Assembly: GCF_025370775.1 (NCBI RefSeq)
Contig: NZ_JAMXEX010000002.1
Location: forward strand, 62,001-126,000
Length of the DNA: 64,000 nt
Direction of reading: 5' to 3'
Origin: Ancylothrix sp. D3o
GTDB lineage: Bacteria; Cyanobacteriota; Cyanobacteriia; Cyanobacteriales; Oscillatoriaceae
Under the pieces are notes generated by a model. The model had not been told where the DNA came from. It ran no database searches and worked only from the letters and a program-made list of their open reading frames with translations. Of the stretch, positions 1 to 7,518 are shown one piece after another. How positions within the stretch are numbered: the first letter of the stretch is position 1; each line of letters begins with the position of its first letter. The position numbers were made by a program, and so were the translations under genes.

Positions 1-693
1 GGCTGCGGTGCCGCAAGAACCTACGCTTGGGCCTATTGGCATTCCTTCTATGGCTTGATTATAAGCTTCTGGGAGGTTTGGGGCGGCTCCCCGATGTAGG
101 TTTTTTCCACCGGCATCCAGCAGCAATATAGAACAGCGCATTGGCTGAAATTGCGCTTCGATCATGTTGCTGATAGCGTGGAGAATGTCAGGGACTGCTG
201 TGCCGGTGGCTATCATTTCTAAGACTTTGGTTTCGCCTAAACTTTTCGCGGAGGATGCGTTTGGTATGCTTTCAATTCTTGGCCGTCTTTTGGGTTGGTT
301 GTTATATCTTTTATTTAAAAATCGGCTAGGCTTATGCTGGTATTTTGGCGTATTTAAGACTGTTTTTGACTGATTGTTATTAAGGTCTGTGCTTAACAGC
401 ATGATGCCGCCAATTTGACCATCTAATTGTTGCCAAGGCTGCATTTGCCAGTTTTCACAAGTTTGGGGAATGCCGGTTAATGCTTTTGTGAATTTTTCTT
501 TCCAATTCAGAGGAAGTTGGGGGAAAATTTCGCTGTGAAAACAACCCAGCAGGTTTTGTTCTTCGAGGTGGTGGGCACTCAACCAGCGGCGAGATACTGC
601 CAAGTAGCGCATTTGACAATCTAACATCGCTACAGGGGCCGGCAAATTTCCTAAAAAATTTTGGAACAATTCTTGATGATCAAGGGCGTACAT
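1..693 (-). CDS. PAS-GAF sensor protein, C-terminus beyond the window edge
   Basis: An open reading frame starts with ATG at 693 and runs without a stop through base 1, giving 231 codons. The first ~110 residues look like a PAS domain (APVAMLDCQMRYLAVSRRW, followed by a LLGCF-type helix). From about residue 165 a GAF domain begins (ILHAISNMIEAQF, MRCSILLLD) and reaches the GPSVGSCGTAA segment that is typical of cyanobacterial GAF modules in front of histidine-kinase or GGDEF outputs. The output domain lies outside the window, so the protein cannot be named as a kinase or a cyclase. It is probably a cytoplasmic signal sensor, as no membrane segment is visible. Confidence 0.75.
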   Translation of the reverse strand, partial: MYALDHQELFQNFLGNLPAPVAMLDCQMRYLAVSRRWLSAHHLEEQNLLGCFHSEIFPQLPLNWKEKFTKALTGIPQTCENWQMQPWQQLDGQIGGIMLLSTDLNNNQSKTVLNTPKYQHKPSRFLNKRYNNQPKRRPRIESIPNASSAKSLGETKVLEMIATGTAVPDILHAISNMIEAQFQPMRCSILLLDAGGKNLHRGAAPNLPEAYNQAIEGMPIGPSVGSCGTAA

Positions 694-847
694 AGGCTTT
701 TATAATTTTTGACGTTTAACTGGTTATTCGCCATTAGAGTTTTTGCAGTAATTTGGGGGTTTAATGTTATTTTAAAAACCGCAACTGACTAGGTTATTTT
801 TTTGAACAAACCCCCAATTTGCTTGAGAAAGTCGGCGGGGTTTCGTC

Positions 848-1522
848 TTAAAATGTAAATTCTTTGATTTCTAATTGTCCGTAAGCCATGTTGCGGTCAA
901 TAGCGGAGAAAATTTTGTTATGGGATTGTTCGGAACATAAACATTTCCACACCAAATGAGCGACATCAGGCCGATGAATGGTGCCGGCAATTCGCTCATC
1001 TTCTGTGAGAATTCCGTTGCCGGTGGCCGGTTCAGATTTTAAGCCGCCTGGTCGAATAATGGTATAAGTTAACCCGCTATTAATGAGATGTTGTTCGGCT
1101 TTTTCTTTTTCAATTAATACAGCGCCCAAAGTTTCTAACACTTGCGGAGATAGGGCAATTTTGCTATTACCAGCCCCAATTGAAGAAACTAAAATAAATT
1201 TTTTGACTCCAGCTTTCACCGCCGCGTCAACCAAGTTTTTATTGCCTAAATAATCTGCCCGTTGTCCCTCTTTGGGTAAGCCGCCAATGGTGCTAATAAC
1301 GACATCAATAGGCTGGCATTCTTGCATAATGTTTTCCATCGCTTTAGCATCTAAAGCATCCCCCAAAACAGTATTTAGCCCCATTGATTCTAATTGGGCT
1401 TTGGTGGTTTCGCTTCGGAGGAGGGCGGTGATTTTTTGGTTGTGTTGGCTGAGGGTGTAGGCGAGTTGCGCCCCAACACCGCGACTGGCGCCGGCTAAAA
1501 AAATATGAGTTGTGGTGGTCAT
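848..1522 (-). CDS. Atypical SDR / NmrA-like NAD(P)-binding protein
   Basis: A 224-residue protein with an N-terminal Rossmann fold. The nucleotide-binding glycine motif GASRGVG sits at residues 11-17, an acidic GDALD turn at 54-58, a VVISTIGG strand at 74-81 and a KKFILVSSIG strand at about 107-116. These are signatures of the atypical short-chain dehydrogenases (SDR_a5 / NmrA-like), which often lack the classical YxxxK dyad; I do not see a clear one. The family includes reductases, epimerases and redox sensors, so the substrate is unknown. It is a stand-alone gene downstream of the methyltransferase gene on the same strand. Confidence 0.75.
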   Translation of the reverse strand: MTTTTHIFLAGASRGVGAQLAYTLSQHNQKITALLRSETTKAQLESMGLNTVLGDALDAKAMENIMQECQPIDVVISTIGGLPKEGQRADYLGNKNLVDAAVKAGVKKFILVSSIGAGNSKIALSPQVLETLGAVLIEKEKAEQHLINSGLTYTIIRPGGLKSEPATGNGILTEDERIAGTIHRPDVAHLVWKCLCSEQSHNKIFSAIDRNMAYGQLEIKEFTF

Positions 1523-1628
1523 TTGTGGTTTTTAGAAGATAATCTCTTTTTTATTAACACAACCTTAACTGATTTGAAAAGTGTTTTGGCCGAAAGTTAT
1601 AACTTAAGACTTAGAAACGACCTAAGCG

Positions 1629-1656
1629 AAAAGCCCGGTTTTTTCGGCTTTTTTTT
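1629..1656. terminator. Weak hairpin with T-run
   Basis: AAAAGCC (1629-1635) pairs with GGCTTTT (1646-1652) around a 10-nt loop and is followed by T residues on the plus strand. It lies between two minus-strand genes; read on the minus strand only four T residues follow. It may end the methyltransferase transcript. Confidence 0.35.
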
Positions 1657-1705
1657 CTCCAGCCAAAATTTAAGACGGATTAGGTATTTTTTAGGGCAAT
1701 TTTAT

Positions 1706-2320
1706 TTATGAAACTTTACAAGCCACCATGACTAGCCAATTTTGTGATTCACGGGGCAGGCCGGAAGGCCGGTAATAATGTTCTAATATTTTAAGCCCTG
1801 CTTGTTCGACACAAGAGGCGAGGGTTTCGTATTCCCAACCGGCGACGTAACGGTAGCCGGTGGGGCGGACGCTGTAACCTTCTCCATTTCCCCGACACAT
1901 TGACATTACAATGATGCCTTTATCTACTAATGAGGCGCGTAAATCTTGCAAGACTTTTATCATAGAAAAACGGGGAACGTGAATTAAGGAAGCATTGGCA
2001 AAAATGCCGTCAAAGGTGGCTGGAGGTAAGTTTAAATTAAAAAAAGATTGGTGCCAAACTTCGCAGCCCGAATATTCTTTTGCCATCGCTACAAAGGCGG
2101 GGGTAGCGTCTAATCCGATAACAGTATGACCGGCTTTTTTAAAGGCTAATAAATCTCTGCCTGGCCCACAGCCAACATCAAGAATTTTCCCAGGATTTTT
2201 GGGCATGGCGTTGATTAAGGCGTTGCGGTTTTGAGATACATCGTGATCGAGAGTGCCGGTGCGATATTGTTCAGCGGTTAACTGGTATTCGGCGATGGTC
2301 ATTTCTTCGTGTTTTTCCAT
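1706..2320 (-). CDS. Class I SAM-dependent methyltransferase
   Basis: A 204-residue methyltransferase of the UbiE/Methyltransf_11-25 type. SAM-binding motif I is LDVGCGPGRDL at residues 47-57, followed by an acidic residue after the next strand (VIGLDATP) and a motif similar to post-I IFANASLIHVP. The fold is complete. The substrate is not evident; such small proteins are usually annotated only at family level. ATG at 2320 is possible, but a second Met six codons later (2302) could also be the start. It stands alone between an Rpn-type nuclease gene and an SDR gene, on the same strand. Confidence 0.8.
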   Translation of the reverse strand: MEKHEEMTIAEYQLTAEQYRTGTLDHDVSQNRNALINAMPKNPGKILDVGCGPGRDLLAFKKAGHTVIGLDATPAFVAMAKEYSGCEVWHQSFFNLNLPPATFDGIFANASLIHVPRFSMIKVLQDLRASLVDKGIIVMSMCRGNGEGYSVRPTGYRYVAGWEYETLASCVEQAGLKILEHYYRPSGLPRESQNWLVMVACKVS

Positions 2321-2381
2321 TGTTGTTTAGTTTTTTTGCCCAAAAAGTTATAGGGTTATTTTAAATGATTACTAAAAAATT

Positions 2382-2415
2382 AGAAACCCGATTTCAATAA
2401 AGAAACCGGGTTTCT
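2382..2415. terminator. GAAACCCG/CGGGTTTC hairpin
   Basis: AGAAACCCG (2382-2390) and CGGGTTTCT (2407-2415) form a 9-bp stem. It sits just downstream of the Rpn-type gene (minus strand). Similar AAACCCGGTTT-based hairpins recur at 24642-24673 and 33379-33411, so this is also a dispersed repeat type. Confidence 0.55.
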
Positions 2416-2447
2416 GTTCAATGGATGCTATCCTTTCTAGGAGATAT

Positions 2448-3362
2448 TTAGGAGTTTTGCTCAAACCAAGTAATTAAATCTGATCCTTGCGAAAAATCTA
2501 AAAGAGCTTCTGCTAAGTCTTCTAATTTCGTTAAAGATAACCCCTGAATTTGCTTTTGCAATTGCTCATCCACAGCACCGAACCGGCGTCCAAGCTGCCG
2601 GATAATAAGTGATGCTGCTTCCTGTTGTTGTCCTCGTTGCAGTCCTTGTTCAAGTCCTTGTTCAAGTCCTCGTTCAAGCCCTCGTTGGAGCCCTCGTTCG
2701 AGTCCTTGTTGGAGCCCTTCTTGGAGTCCTTCTTCGAGAATGCTTTGATAGAAAACAGATTCGCGCATAAGTTCACTCCTGAATAGTTGTTGAAGCAATC
2801 TTTTTTCAAACCGCAAACCGGCCAAAACTCCGGCACAAGTTGCAATATTCTGGCGTTCCGACACTGACTCAATTCTAGCGACTTGTTGGGCCACTTGAGA
2901 AAGCAATGTTTCGGGATCATTACTTCGTGCTAAAGTGGCAAAGGGCAGCAGTGCAGGATTTGCTAAAAACGGTGCAGGATCTTGTTCCCAAAGGCGAATA
3001 ACTCTATATTGATGAGTTGTGCTACCCTCCCGATAAATTTCCGTAAAAGCCACCTCAGAGGTTGTTTCTTTTAAAAAAATAACCACCTGTTGAACATCAC
3101 AATTATATTGACGTTTTAGCCTTACCCAATAATCGAGCATTCGGAATGGAAGCGGAGGGGTAGAACTCGCCACCGTTTGAAATTCTAGGTGTAGAATTGA
3201 AGAAAGAACTCGCAGAAAAGTCACCGAGTCCGCACGAATCGGTTCTTGAATTAACTCGGTCTTAAGAACCTGAATTTCGCTGGTTTCCACCGAGAGCAAC
3301 CAGCGCGCAATATCTTGAGGGTATCTTTCTGCGATATATTTACAGGTATTATCGTAAGCCAA
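2448..3362 (-). CDS. Rpn-type PD-(D/E)XK nuclease / DUF4351 protein with GLxxG repeat
   Basis: A 304-residue protein. The N-terminal half resembles the Rpn (recombination-promoting nuclease, formerly putative transposase) fold: Asp45 and the strand HLEFQT (Glu60, Gln62) fit the PD-(D/E)XQ site. From about residue 211 to 244 there is an uninterrupted tetrapeptide array (EGLQ, QGLE, RGLQ, EQGL variants) encoded by a 12-bp DNA repeat. The C-terminal ~55 residues (LIIRQLGRRFG... LEDLAEALLDF) match DUF4351, which is commonly attached to this family. The cellular role of such proteins in cyanobacteria is unknown; they are multicopy and variable, and a second relative is at 29527-30351. Confidence 0.8.
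   Translation of the reverse strand: MAYDNTCKYIAERYPQDIARWLLSVETSEIQVLKTELIQEPIRADSVTFLRVLSSILHLEFQTVASSTPPLPFRMLDYWVRLKRQYNCDVQQVVIFLKETTSEVAFTEIYREGSTTHQYRVIRLWEQDPAPFLANPALLPFATLARSNDPETLLSQVAQQVARIESVSERQNIATCAGVLAGLRFEKRLLQQLFRSELMRESVFYQSILEEGLQEGLQQGLERGLQRGLERGLEQGLEQGLQRGQQQEAASLIIRQLGRRFGAVDEQLQKQIQGLSLTKLEDLAEALLDFSQGSDLITWFEQNS
2631..2732 (-). repeat. 12-bp tandem repeat inside the Rpn-type gene
   Basis: On the plus strand, variants of the unit CTTGTTCAAGTC / CTCGTTGGAGCC follow each other in register at least eight times. The period of four codons keeps the frame, so changes in copy number would lengthen or shorten the coiled linker without breaking the gene. Confidence 0.85.
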
Positions 3363-3449
3363 GGGAAAGGAGATTTTTATAAAGGTCTATTTTATCTTAC
3401 TTGAAGCTGACTGTTTTTAAACAGTCAAATCTTCGTATTTTCCCAGGCT

Positions 3450-4676
3450 TTACTGTTGGATAAATAGCAATAAAGATTGAAATAAACCCACAATTACTCC
3501 TAAAATTCCTCCCAAATTCACAATAGCTTGTAACTCACTTTGGACAATTCCTTGAATAGCTAACTCTAAATCCGCCGCTGAAGTCGCTTTTACCCGTTCA
3601 ATAATCACCTCATCAATATTTAAAATCGGGATCGCTTGGGCGACAATTTTCTCCAAATCTCGCTCTAAATACCGCTCTAAAATTAACGCCAACTCCACAC
3701 TCACCAACTGCAAAGACGTACTTACCACCGCCGAAGAACGCAAGCGGCTTAAAATCAGCTTCGCAATATTTTCCCAATCCAAAGACTCACTCAAACCCTG
3801 CAACAAATCTGTGCCACGAGTTTGAATATAACTGCGGATACTATCTCTAAAAGTCTTCCGTAACTGCCGGACAGTCGAAACCGGCAAGTTTTGCAAAGAC
3901 ACATTTTGCAGCCATTCTTTCAGCCGCGAACGCAAACTCAAAGATTTCATTAACTCTGCTAAACGCGCATTTGCATCTTCTTTTTCATCCAAACAAAATG
4001 TCCGCAACCGCGTTAAACTATTCCGCAGCCCAAACAAATTTGCCACTACCCAATAGGTTCCGCTGGCTTTTTCCCTAAACCCTTCATCAATAACTTGAAT
4101 ATTGCGATCTGTCAAAAAATCCACCAATGCTTGACGCAACACATCCGGCGGAATCACAACTTGCAATAACCAATCTGATAACTGACCGGCCTGAGATTCT
4201 GTTAATTGTAACTCCAGCAAAACTTGATCAAAAACTTGATTAAGTTGATTTTCTAAAAAATCTTCCCTGCGCGCCAAAACTTTCAGGATACGCGGGAAAG
4301 ATTGACCCAGCAAATCTCTAAGAATCCCGGCTATAATTTTTGCTGTTTTTTGCTCAGTATCCGATCTAACTTGCTCTAGGGCTAATTGCAATAACCATAA
4401 AATTGCCGATTCAATGCGTTCGGTTTGCAACAACCTACGCGCCAATTGTTGTAAGGCATCGGGAGTCAAAAGTGACCCCATAATCGTATCTGATATTTTT
4501 TTAGCCAAACGTTCTTGATTGGCAGGAATTAACCCAGGCGTAAAAGGTAATTTCCGGCCAAAAGCATAATAAGCACGATAAGGACGAAATAACATTTTAA
4601 TGGCTATATCATTCGTGAAATAGCCAATAATTGCACCGGCCACCGGCGGCGTAATATAAAGCCAAAGATTTGTCAT
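3450..4676 (-). CDS. UPF0754 / DUF445 membrane protein
   Basis: A 408-residue protein of the DUF445 (UPF0754) family found throughout cyanobacteria. The N-terminus [25 protein letters not shown] is the hallmark: a membrane segment with an embedded GYFTNxxAxxMLF motif. A long helical middle region (about residues 60-370) follows, and the protein ends with a second hydrophobic segment ([19 protein letters not shown]). Function is not established; homologues are membrane associated. The gene starts 27 bp after the menG stop and is probably co-transcribed with it. Its start codon lies in a TGACAAAT-type heptamer repeat. Confidence 0.88.
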   Translation of the reverse strand: MTNLWLYITPPVAGAIIGYFTNDIAIKMLFRPYRAYYAFGRKLPFTPGLIPANQERLAKKISDTIMGSLLTPDALQQLARRLLQTERIESAILWLLQLALEQVRSDTEQKTAKIIAGILRDLLGQSFPRILKVLARREDFLENQLNQVFDQVLLELQLTESQAGQLSDWLLQVVIPPDVLRQALVDFLTDRNIQVIDEGFREKASGTYWVVANLFGLRNSLTRLRTFCLDEKEDANARLAELMKSLSLRSRLKEWLQNVSLQNLPVSTVRQLRKTFRDSIRSYIQTRGTDLLQGLSESLDWENIAKLILSRLRSSAVVSTSLQLVSVELALILERYLERDLEKIVAQAIPILNIDEVIIERVKATSAADLELAIQGIVQSELQAIVNLGGILGVIVGLFQSLLLFIQQ

Positions 4677-4703
4677 TTGTCAAACTTCATTTGTCATTGA
4701 CAA

Positions 4704-5393
4704 TTATTTTGTAACTACCAATACTCCCATCATGCCACCGGCAAGGGGGTAATGGGTGGCATGGCTGTAACCGGCTTTTTCGGCTAACCGTACTTGTTCG
4801 GGGCCGGTGGGAAATTTTTCTAAACTAGGAGTAATATAGGCATACTCTTCTGTTAGCCCAAAGTTTTTGGCCGCCGGCACTACTAAACCATTCAAATACC
4901 ACTGTTGGAAACTTTGCATCATGGGGTTGGCGGGCCGGTGAAAGTCTAGCAAAGCTGCTTTTGCACCTGGTTTAAGAACACGCCGCAACTCGCTCAAGCA
5001 CTGGGGGATATCCGTCACGTTTCGCAACCCATAGCCGGCGGTTGCTGCATCAAAAAAATTATCTGGAAAAGGTAAATTTAAAGCATCGGCCTTTATCCAT
5101 TCAATAGGGGAGGCGGGATATAACCAGGGTTTTTCTCTTTTATCGGCAACTTGGAGCATTTCAGCCGAAAAATCCACCCCGCAAACGCGACCCTGCGGCC
5201 CGCTTTTTTGAGACAGCAAAACGGCTAAATCACCACTCCCACAACACAGATCCAAACAAGTATCTCCTGCACCGGCCCCACTCCAGCTAACGGCCATTTG
5301 TTTCCAGATCCGATGTTGGCCAAGACTCAGCCAATCGTTGAGCCGGTCATAAACTGGTGCAATGCGGTCAAAAAGTAATTGAATTTCAGTCAT
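4704..5393 (-). CDS. menG: Demethylphylloquinone / 2-phytyl-1,4-naphthoquinone methyltransferase
   Basis: UbiE/MenG family methyltransferase. I choose the ATG at 5393 (MTEIQLLFDRIAPVYDRLND), which matches the usual family start; the frame stays open eight codons further to 5417. Motifs are FDRIAPVYDRLN near the N-terminus, SAM motif I LDLCCGSGDLA, AGYGLRNV in the middle and the C-terminal GGMMGVLVVTK. In cyanobacteria this enzyme performs the last methylation of phylloquinone, the secondary electron acceptor A1 in photosystem I. The DUF445 gene follows 27 bp downstream. Confidence 0.9.
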   Translation of the reverse strand: MTEIQLLFDRIAPVYDRLNDWLSLGQHRIWKQMAVSWSGAGAGDTCLDLCCGSGDLAVLLSQKSGPQGRVCGVDFSAEMLQVADKREKPWLYPASPIEWIKADALNLPFPDNFFDAATAGYGLRNVTDIPQCLSELRRVLKPGAKAALLDFHRPANPMMQSFQQWYLNGLVVPAAKNFGLTEEYAYITPSLEKFPTGPEQVRLAEKAGYSHATHYPLAGGMMGVLVVTK

Positions 5394-5553
5394 GGTTGAT
5401 TGTGCATGGCTCAACACTTGCCCTACGGCCCAAGCAAAGCTGGTAGGGGAAAACGGTGCAAAAAATAAATTTTTTTTAGGAAGCTTTCCTTAAGGATGAC
5501 AACCACTCTATTTTTCAGTGCCCTTCACACAAGCAAATTTTTGTCAATCCCTT

Positions 5554-5630
5554 TGTGATAGAAATCACTCTCAGGATGTGATAAAAAAAATTTACAACTG
5601 TGATGGTAATCGTTTCAATTTCATCACATT
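5554..5630 (+). promoter_or_regulatory. Cluster of CRP-like half-sites
   Basis: TGTGATAGAAATCACT at 5554-5569 fits the CRP/SyCRP1 palindrome TGTGA-N6-TCACA with one mismatch. Further TGTGAT half-sites start at 5577 and 5599, giving spacings of 23 and 22 bp, and an opposite-facing ATCACA lies at about 5623. The cluster is about 190-260 bp upstream of the gene at 5817. Binding by a cAMP receptor protein is inference. Confidence 0.45.
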
Positions 5631-5816
5631 AAAGGGCAATATAGATTCGGGGAAAGAAATTGACCCCAAAGTAGCAGTTTACCGCACTCAGCGTTTCAAT
5701 TCCTACCTTATCCAAGATAAAAAATCAAAGACGCTAAATCCGGTATGCGGCGCTCAAACTTTGTAGATTACTGTCATCTAGGTAACTCACGCCCCGCTCA
5801 CAGAGGAAACGAAACA

Positions 5817-6191
5817 ATGAAAGTATCTAATTATACCATACCGAGAGTCGTAGTTGCAAGTTGGGTAATGCTGAACCCAGCAGACACCACCTCTAGTGCT
5901 GCTCCAAAAGCCAATCATCCCCAGAAAAAACCTTTTGATATCTTCAAACCTCTGCGCCGCTTGCTTGACAATCTCGAAGTCAAGGACGCAAAATTTGCTC
6001 ACTGGCTCTGTACAATGATTCCCGCTCAATGTCCGTTTGAGCGTGATGTTAAATTGTTTGGTCATACCCTGTTTCACATTCCGCCTATGTGCAAGCTCAA
6101 TCCTCTTTATGATGAAGTGGTGGGACTTCGTTTTCGCGCCCTTTGCTATCTAGCTGACGAATGTAAAGAAGATATCTCCTGCTATTGTTAA
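5817..6191 (+). CDS. Mo-dependent nitrogenase C-terminal domain family protein
   Basis: A 124-residue protein when started at ATG 5817 (MKVSNYTIPRVV), which has GAGG about 10 bp upstream; the open frame begins earlier at 5745. Residues from FDIFKPLRRLL to the end carry the conserved pattern of the cyanobacterial family called Mo-dependent nitrogenase C-terminal (Mo-nitro_C): LCTMIPAQCPFERDVKLFG, FHIPPMCKLNPLYDEVVGLRF and ALCYLADEC. The Cys residues are conserved. Despite the name, the family is widespread in cyanobacteria with and without nitrogenase, and its function is unknown; nothing else in the window concerns nitrogen fixation. It is monocistronic by position. Confidence 0.85.
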   Translation: MKVSNYTIPRVVVASWVMLNPADTTSSAAPKANHPQKKPFDIFKPLRRLLDNLEVKDAKFAHWLCTMIPAQCPFERDVKLFGHTLFHIPPMCKLNPLYDEVVGLRFRALCYLADECKEDISCYC

Positions 6192-6646
6192 AAAATTGCT
6201 GTGTTGGGAGGCTCGAAAATTCCCCCCAAGCAAAAAAGAGGCTTTTGAGGCTTGCCTTGCCAGACAGTACGCTTCAGTTGTTTGTTTTCAAGCCATGATA
6301 GGTTTTTTAGGTTCTTAAATTTCAAGAGCCCAACTCGCCGCTTCTCCACAATATCGGTGCTGGTTGGGAACTTTGCCATTTTTAGTTTTTCCGCTTTTCA
6401 GGTTTATTTCATTCTAGGGGCCGGCGGTTGGCTGTGGCCCCTTTGTTCTCGCCGTTGTCCAATAACGCATGATCCCGATGCGGATACCGGCATAAAGAAA
6501 TTTACAGATATTCACACAAAAGCGATTTGGTGCTTTAATAGCTACGGAAGGCAAAAACAGACACGGTTATAGAATTACTCCGTGTTCGCAGCAGAAAGTG
6601 CTTTTGCGCCAAAAAACCTACAGATTCATCTAGGGGGGGTGAGACC
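6192..6646. other. Intergenic region without a convincing gene
   Basis: No open frame here has recognisable protein character. The only notable structure is a GC-rich hairpin, GGGGCC at about 6416 pairing with GGCCCC near 6441. A GGGGGGGTGAG stretch at about 6632-6643 probably serves as the Shine-Dalgarno region of the following kinase-like gene. Confidence 0.5.
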
Positions 6647-7477
6647 ATGAAAAATTTTCCAGATTTTTCCCGGTACGGTTATCATGTAAACCGAGTCCTT
6701 GAAACTCATCAGAAACAACGCCGCATCACCTACCTAGCTACGGATCTTAAACAAAAGCGGCAAATAGTTATTAAACAGTTTAAAGGTTTCCAAAGCAACC
6801 GCGAAACCTGGGATGCGATTAAAACAGAAATTCAACTACACCGGCGCTTAAATCATCCGGGAATAGCAGGGTATCAAGAAGCTTTTAAAAACCCCGCCGG
6901 TTTGTATTTGGTACGCGAATATAAAAAGGCTTCACCGGCAGCCTCACCACAGCAATATTCCGCAGAACAAATTAAAAAAATAGCAATTTCTCTGCTGGAA
7001 ACTCTTGTTTACTTGCAAACCCAAACCCCCACCCTCACACACGGTAATATTAAGCCCCAAAATATTTTAGTTGGGGAAAATAACGATGCTTATTTGATAG
7101 ATTTAGGGTTGAATGAAGAGGCGGCAAGTCCGGAAAGTGATGTATTTCAACCGCCAGAAAAGTTAAGCGGAAATTTAACAAAATCATCGGATCTTTATAG
7201 CTTAGGAATGACGTTGATTTGTTTGGTGGCCGGTGTTAAGTTTCTGGATGTGGAAAAATGTACTCGTGCGGATGGCCGGTTAGATTTGAAAACGTTGTTG
7301 CCTTCGTTGAGTGAACGGTTTCGCAATTGGTTAGAAAAGATGATTCAACCAAACCCAAAAGACCGTTATTTTGATGCAGCGACGGCGTTAGATGCCTTGA
7401 AAAAAATCGATGTTTCCCCCTCATTTTTTGAGAATATCCACCGGCAACTTTTAAGCCAAATTAATTTTAACCGCTAG
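6647..7477 (+). CDS. Ser/Thr protein kinase-fold protein, probable pseudokinase
   Basis: A 276-residue, single-domain protein with an STK fold. The ATP-site Lys is present (VIKQF, Lys43), as is the helix-C Glu (Glu61). The catalytic loop reads HGNIKPQN (132-139) instead of HRDxKPxN, so the catalytic Asp is replaced by Asn134. The metal-binding DFG is DLG (Asp152). The activation segment is short, then QPPEKL and SDLYSLGMT follow as in cyanobacterial Pkn kinases. It may bind ATP but be weak or inactive in phosphotransfer. The beta-helix gene follows about 40 bp downstream. Confidence 0.85.
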   Translation: MKNFPDFSRYGYHVNRVLETHQKQRRITYLATDLKQKRQIVIKQFKGFQSNRETWDAIKTEIQLHRRLNHPGIAGYQEAFKNPAGLYLVREYKKASPAASPQQYSAEQIKKIAISLLETLVYLQTQTPTLTHGNIKPQNILVGENNDAYLIDLGLNEEAASPESDVFQPPEKLSGNLTKSSDLYSLGMTLICLVAGVKFLDVEKCTRADGRLDLKTLLPSLSERFRNWLEKMIQPNPKDRYFDAATALDALKKIDVSPSFFENIHRQLLSQINFNR

Positions 7478-7485
7478 GCGTTGGC

Positions 7486-7501
7486 GGGGGGCCGGCCCCC
7501 C
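7486..7501. repeat. Perfect 16-bp GC palindrome
   Basis: GGGGGGCCGGCCCCCC is a perfect palindrome between the kinase-like gene and the beta-helix gene. With CTTT after it, it could slow or terminate transcription, although the T-run is short. Confidence 0.6.
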
Positions 7502-7518
7502 CTTTAGCATTAAAAAAA

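Noticed and set aside
2631..2732. Possible CRISPR array
   Set aside because: The repeat is 12 bp, without spacers, and in frame within a gene.
2531..2920. 129-residue open frame overlapping the Rpn-type gene in another frame of the same strand
   Set aside because: It exists because the in-frame repeat lacks stops in other frames; it carries no family features.
5518..5766. 82-residue open frame upstream of the Mo-nitrogenase-like gene
   Set aside because: No recognisable protein character, no ribosome site, and it overlaps the regulatory region and the next gene's extension.
6252..6572. 106-residue open frame in the gap before the kinase-like gene
   Set aside because: Starts without a Shine-Dalgarno site, composition is random-like and no family features are visible.
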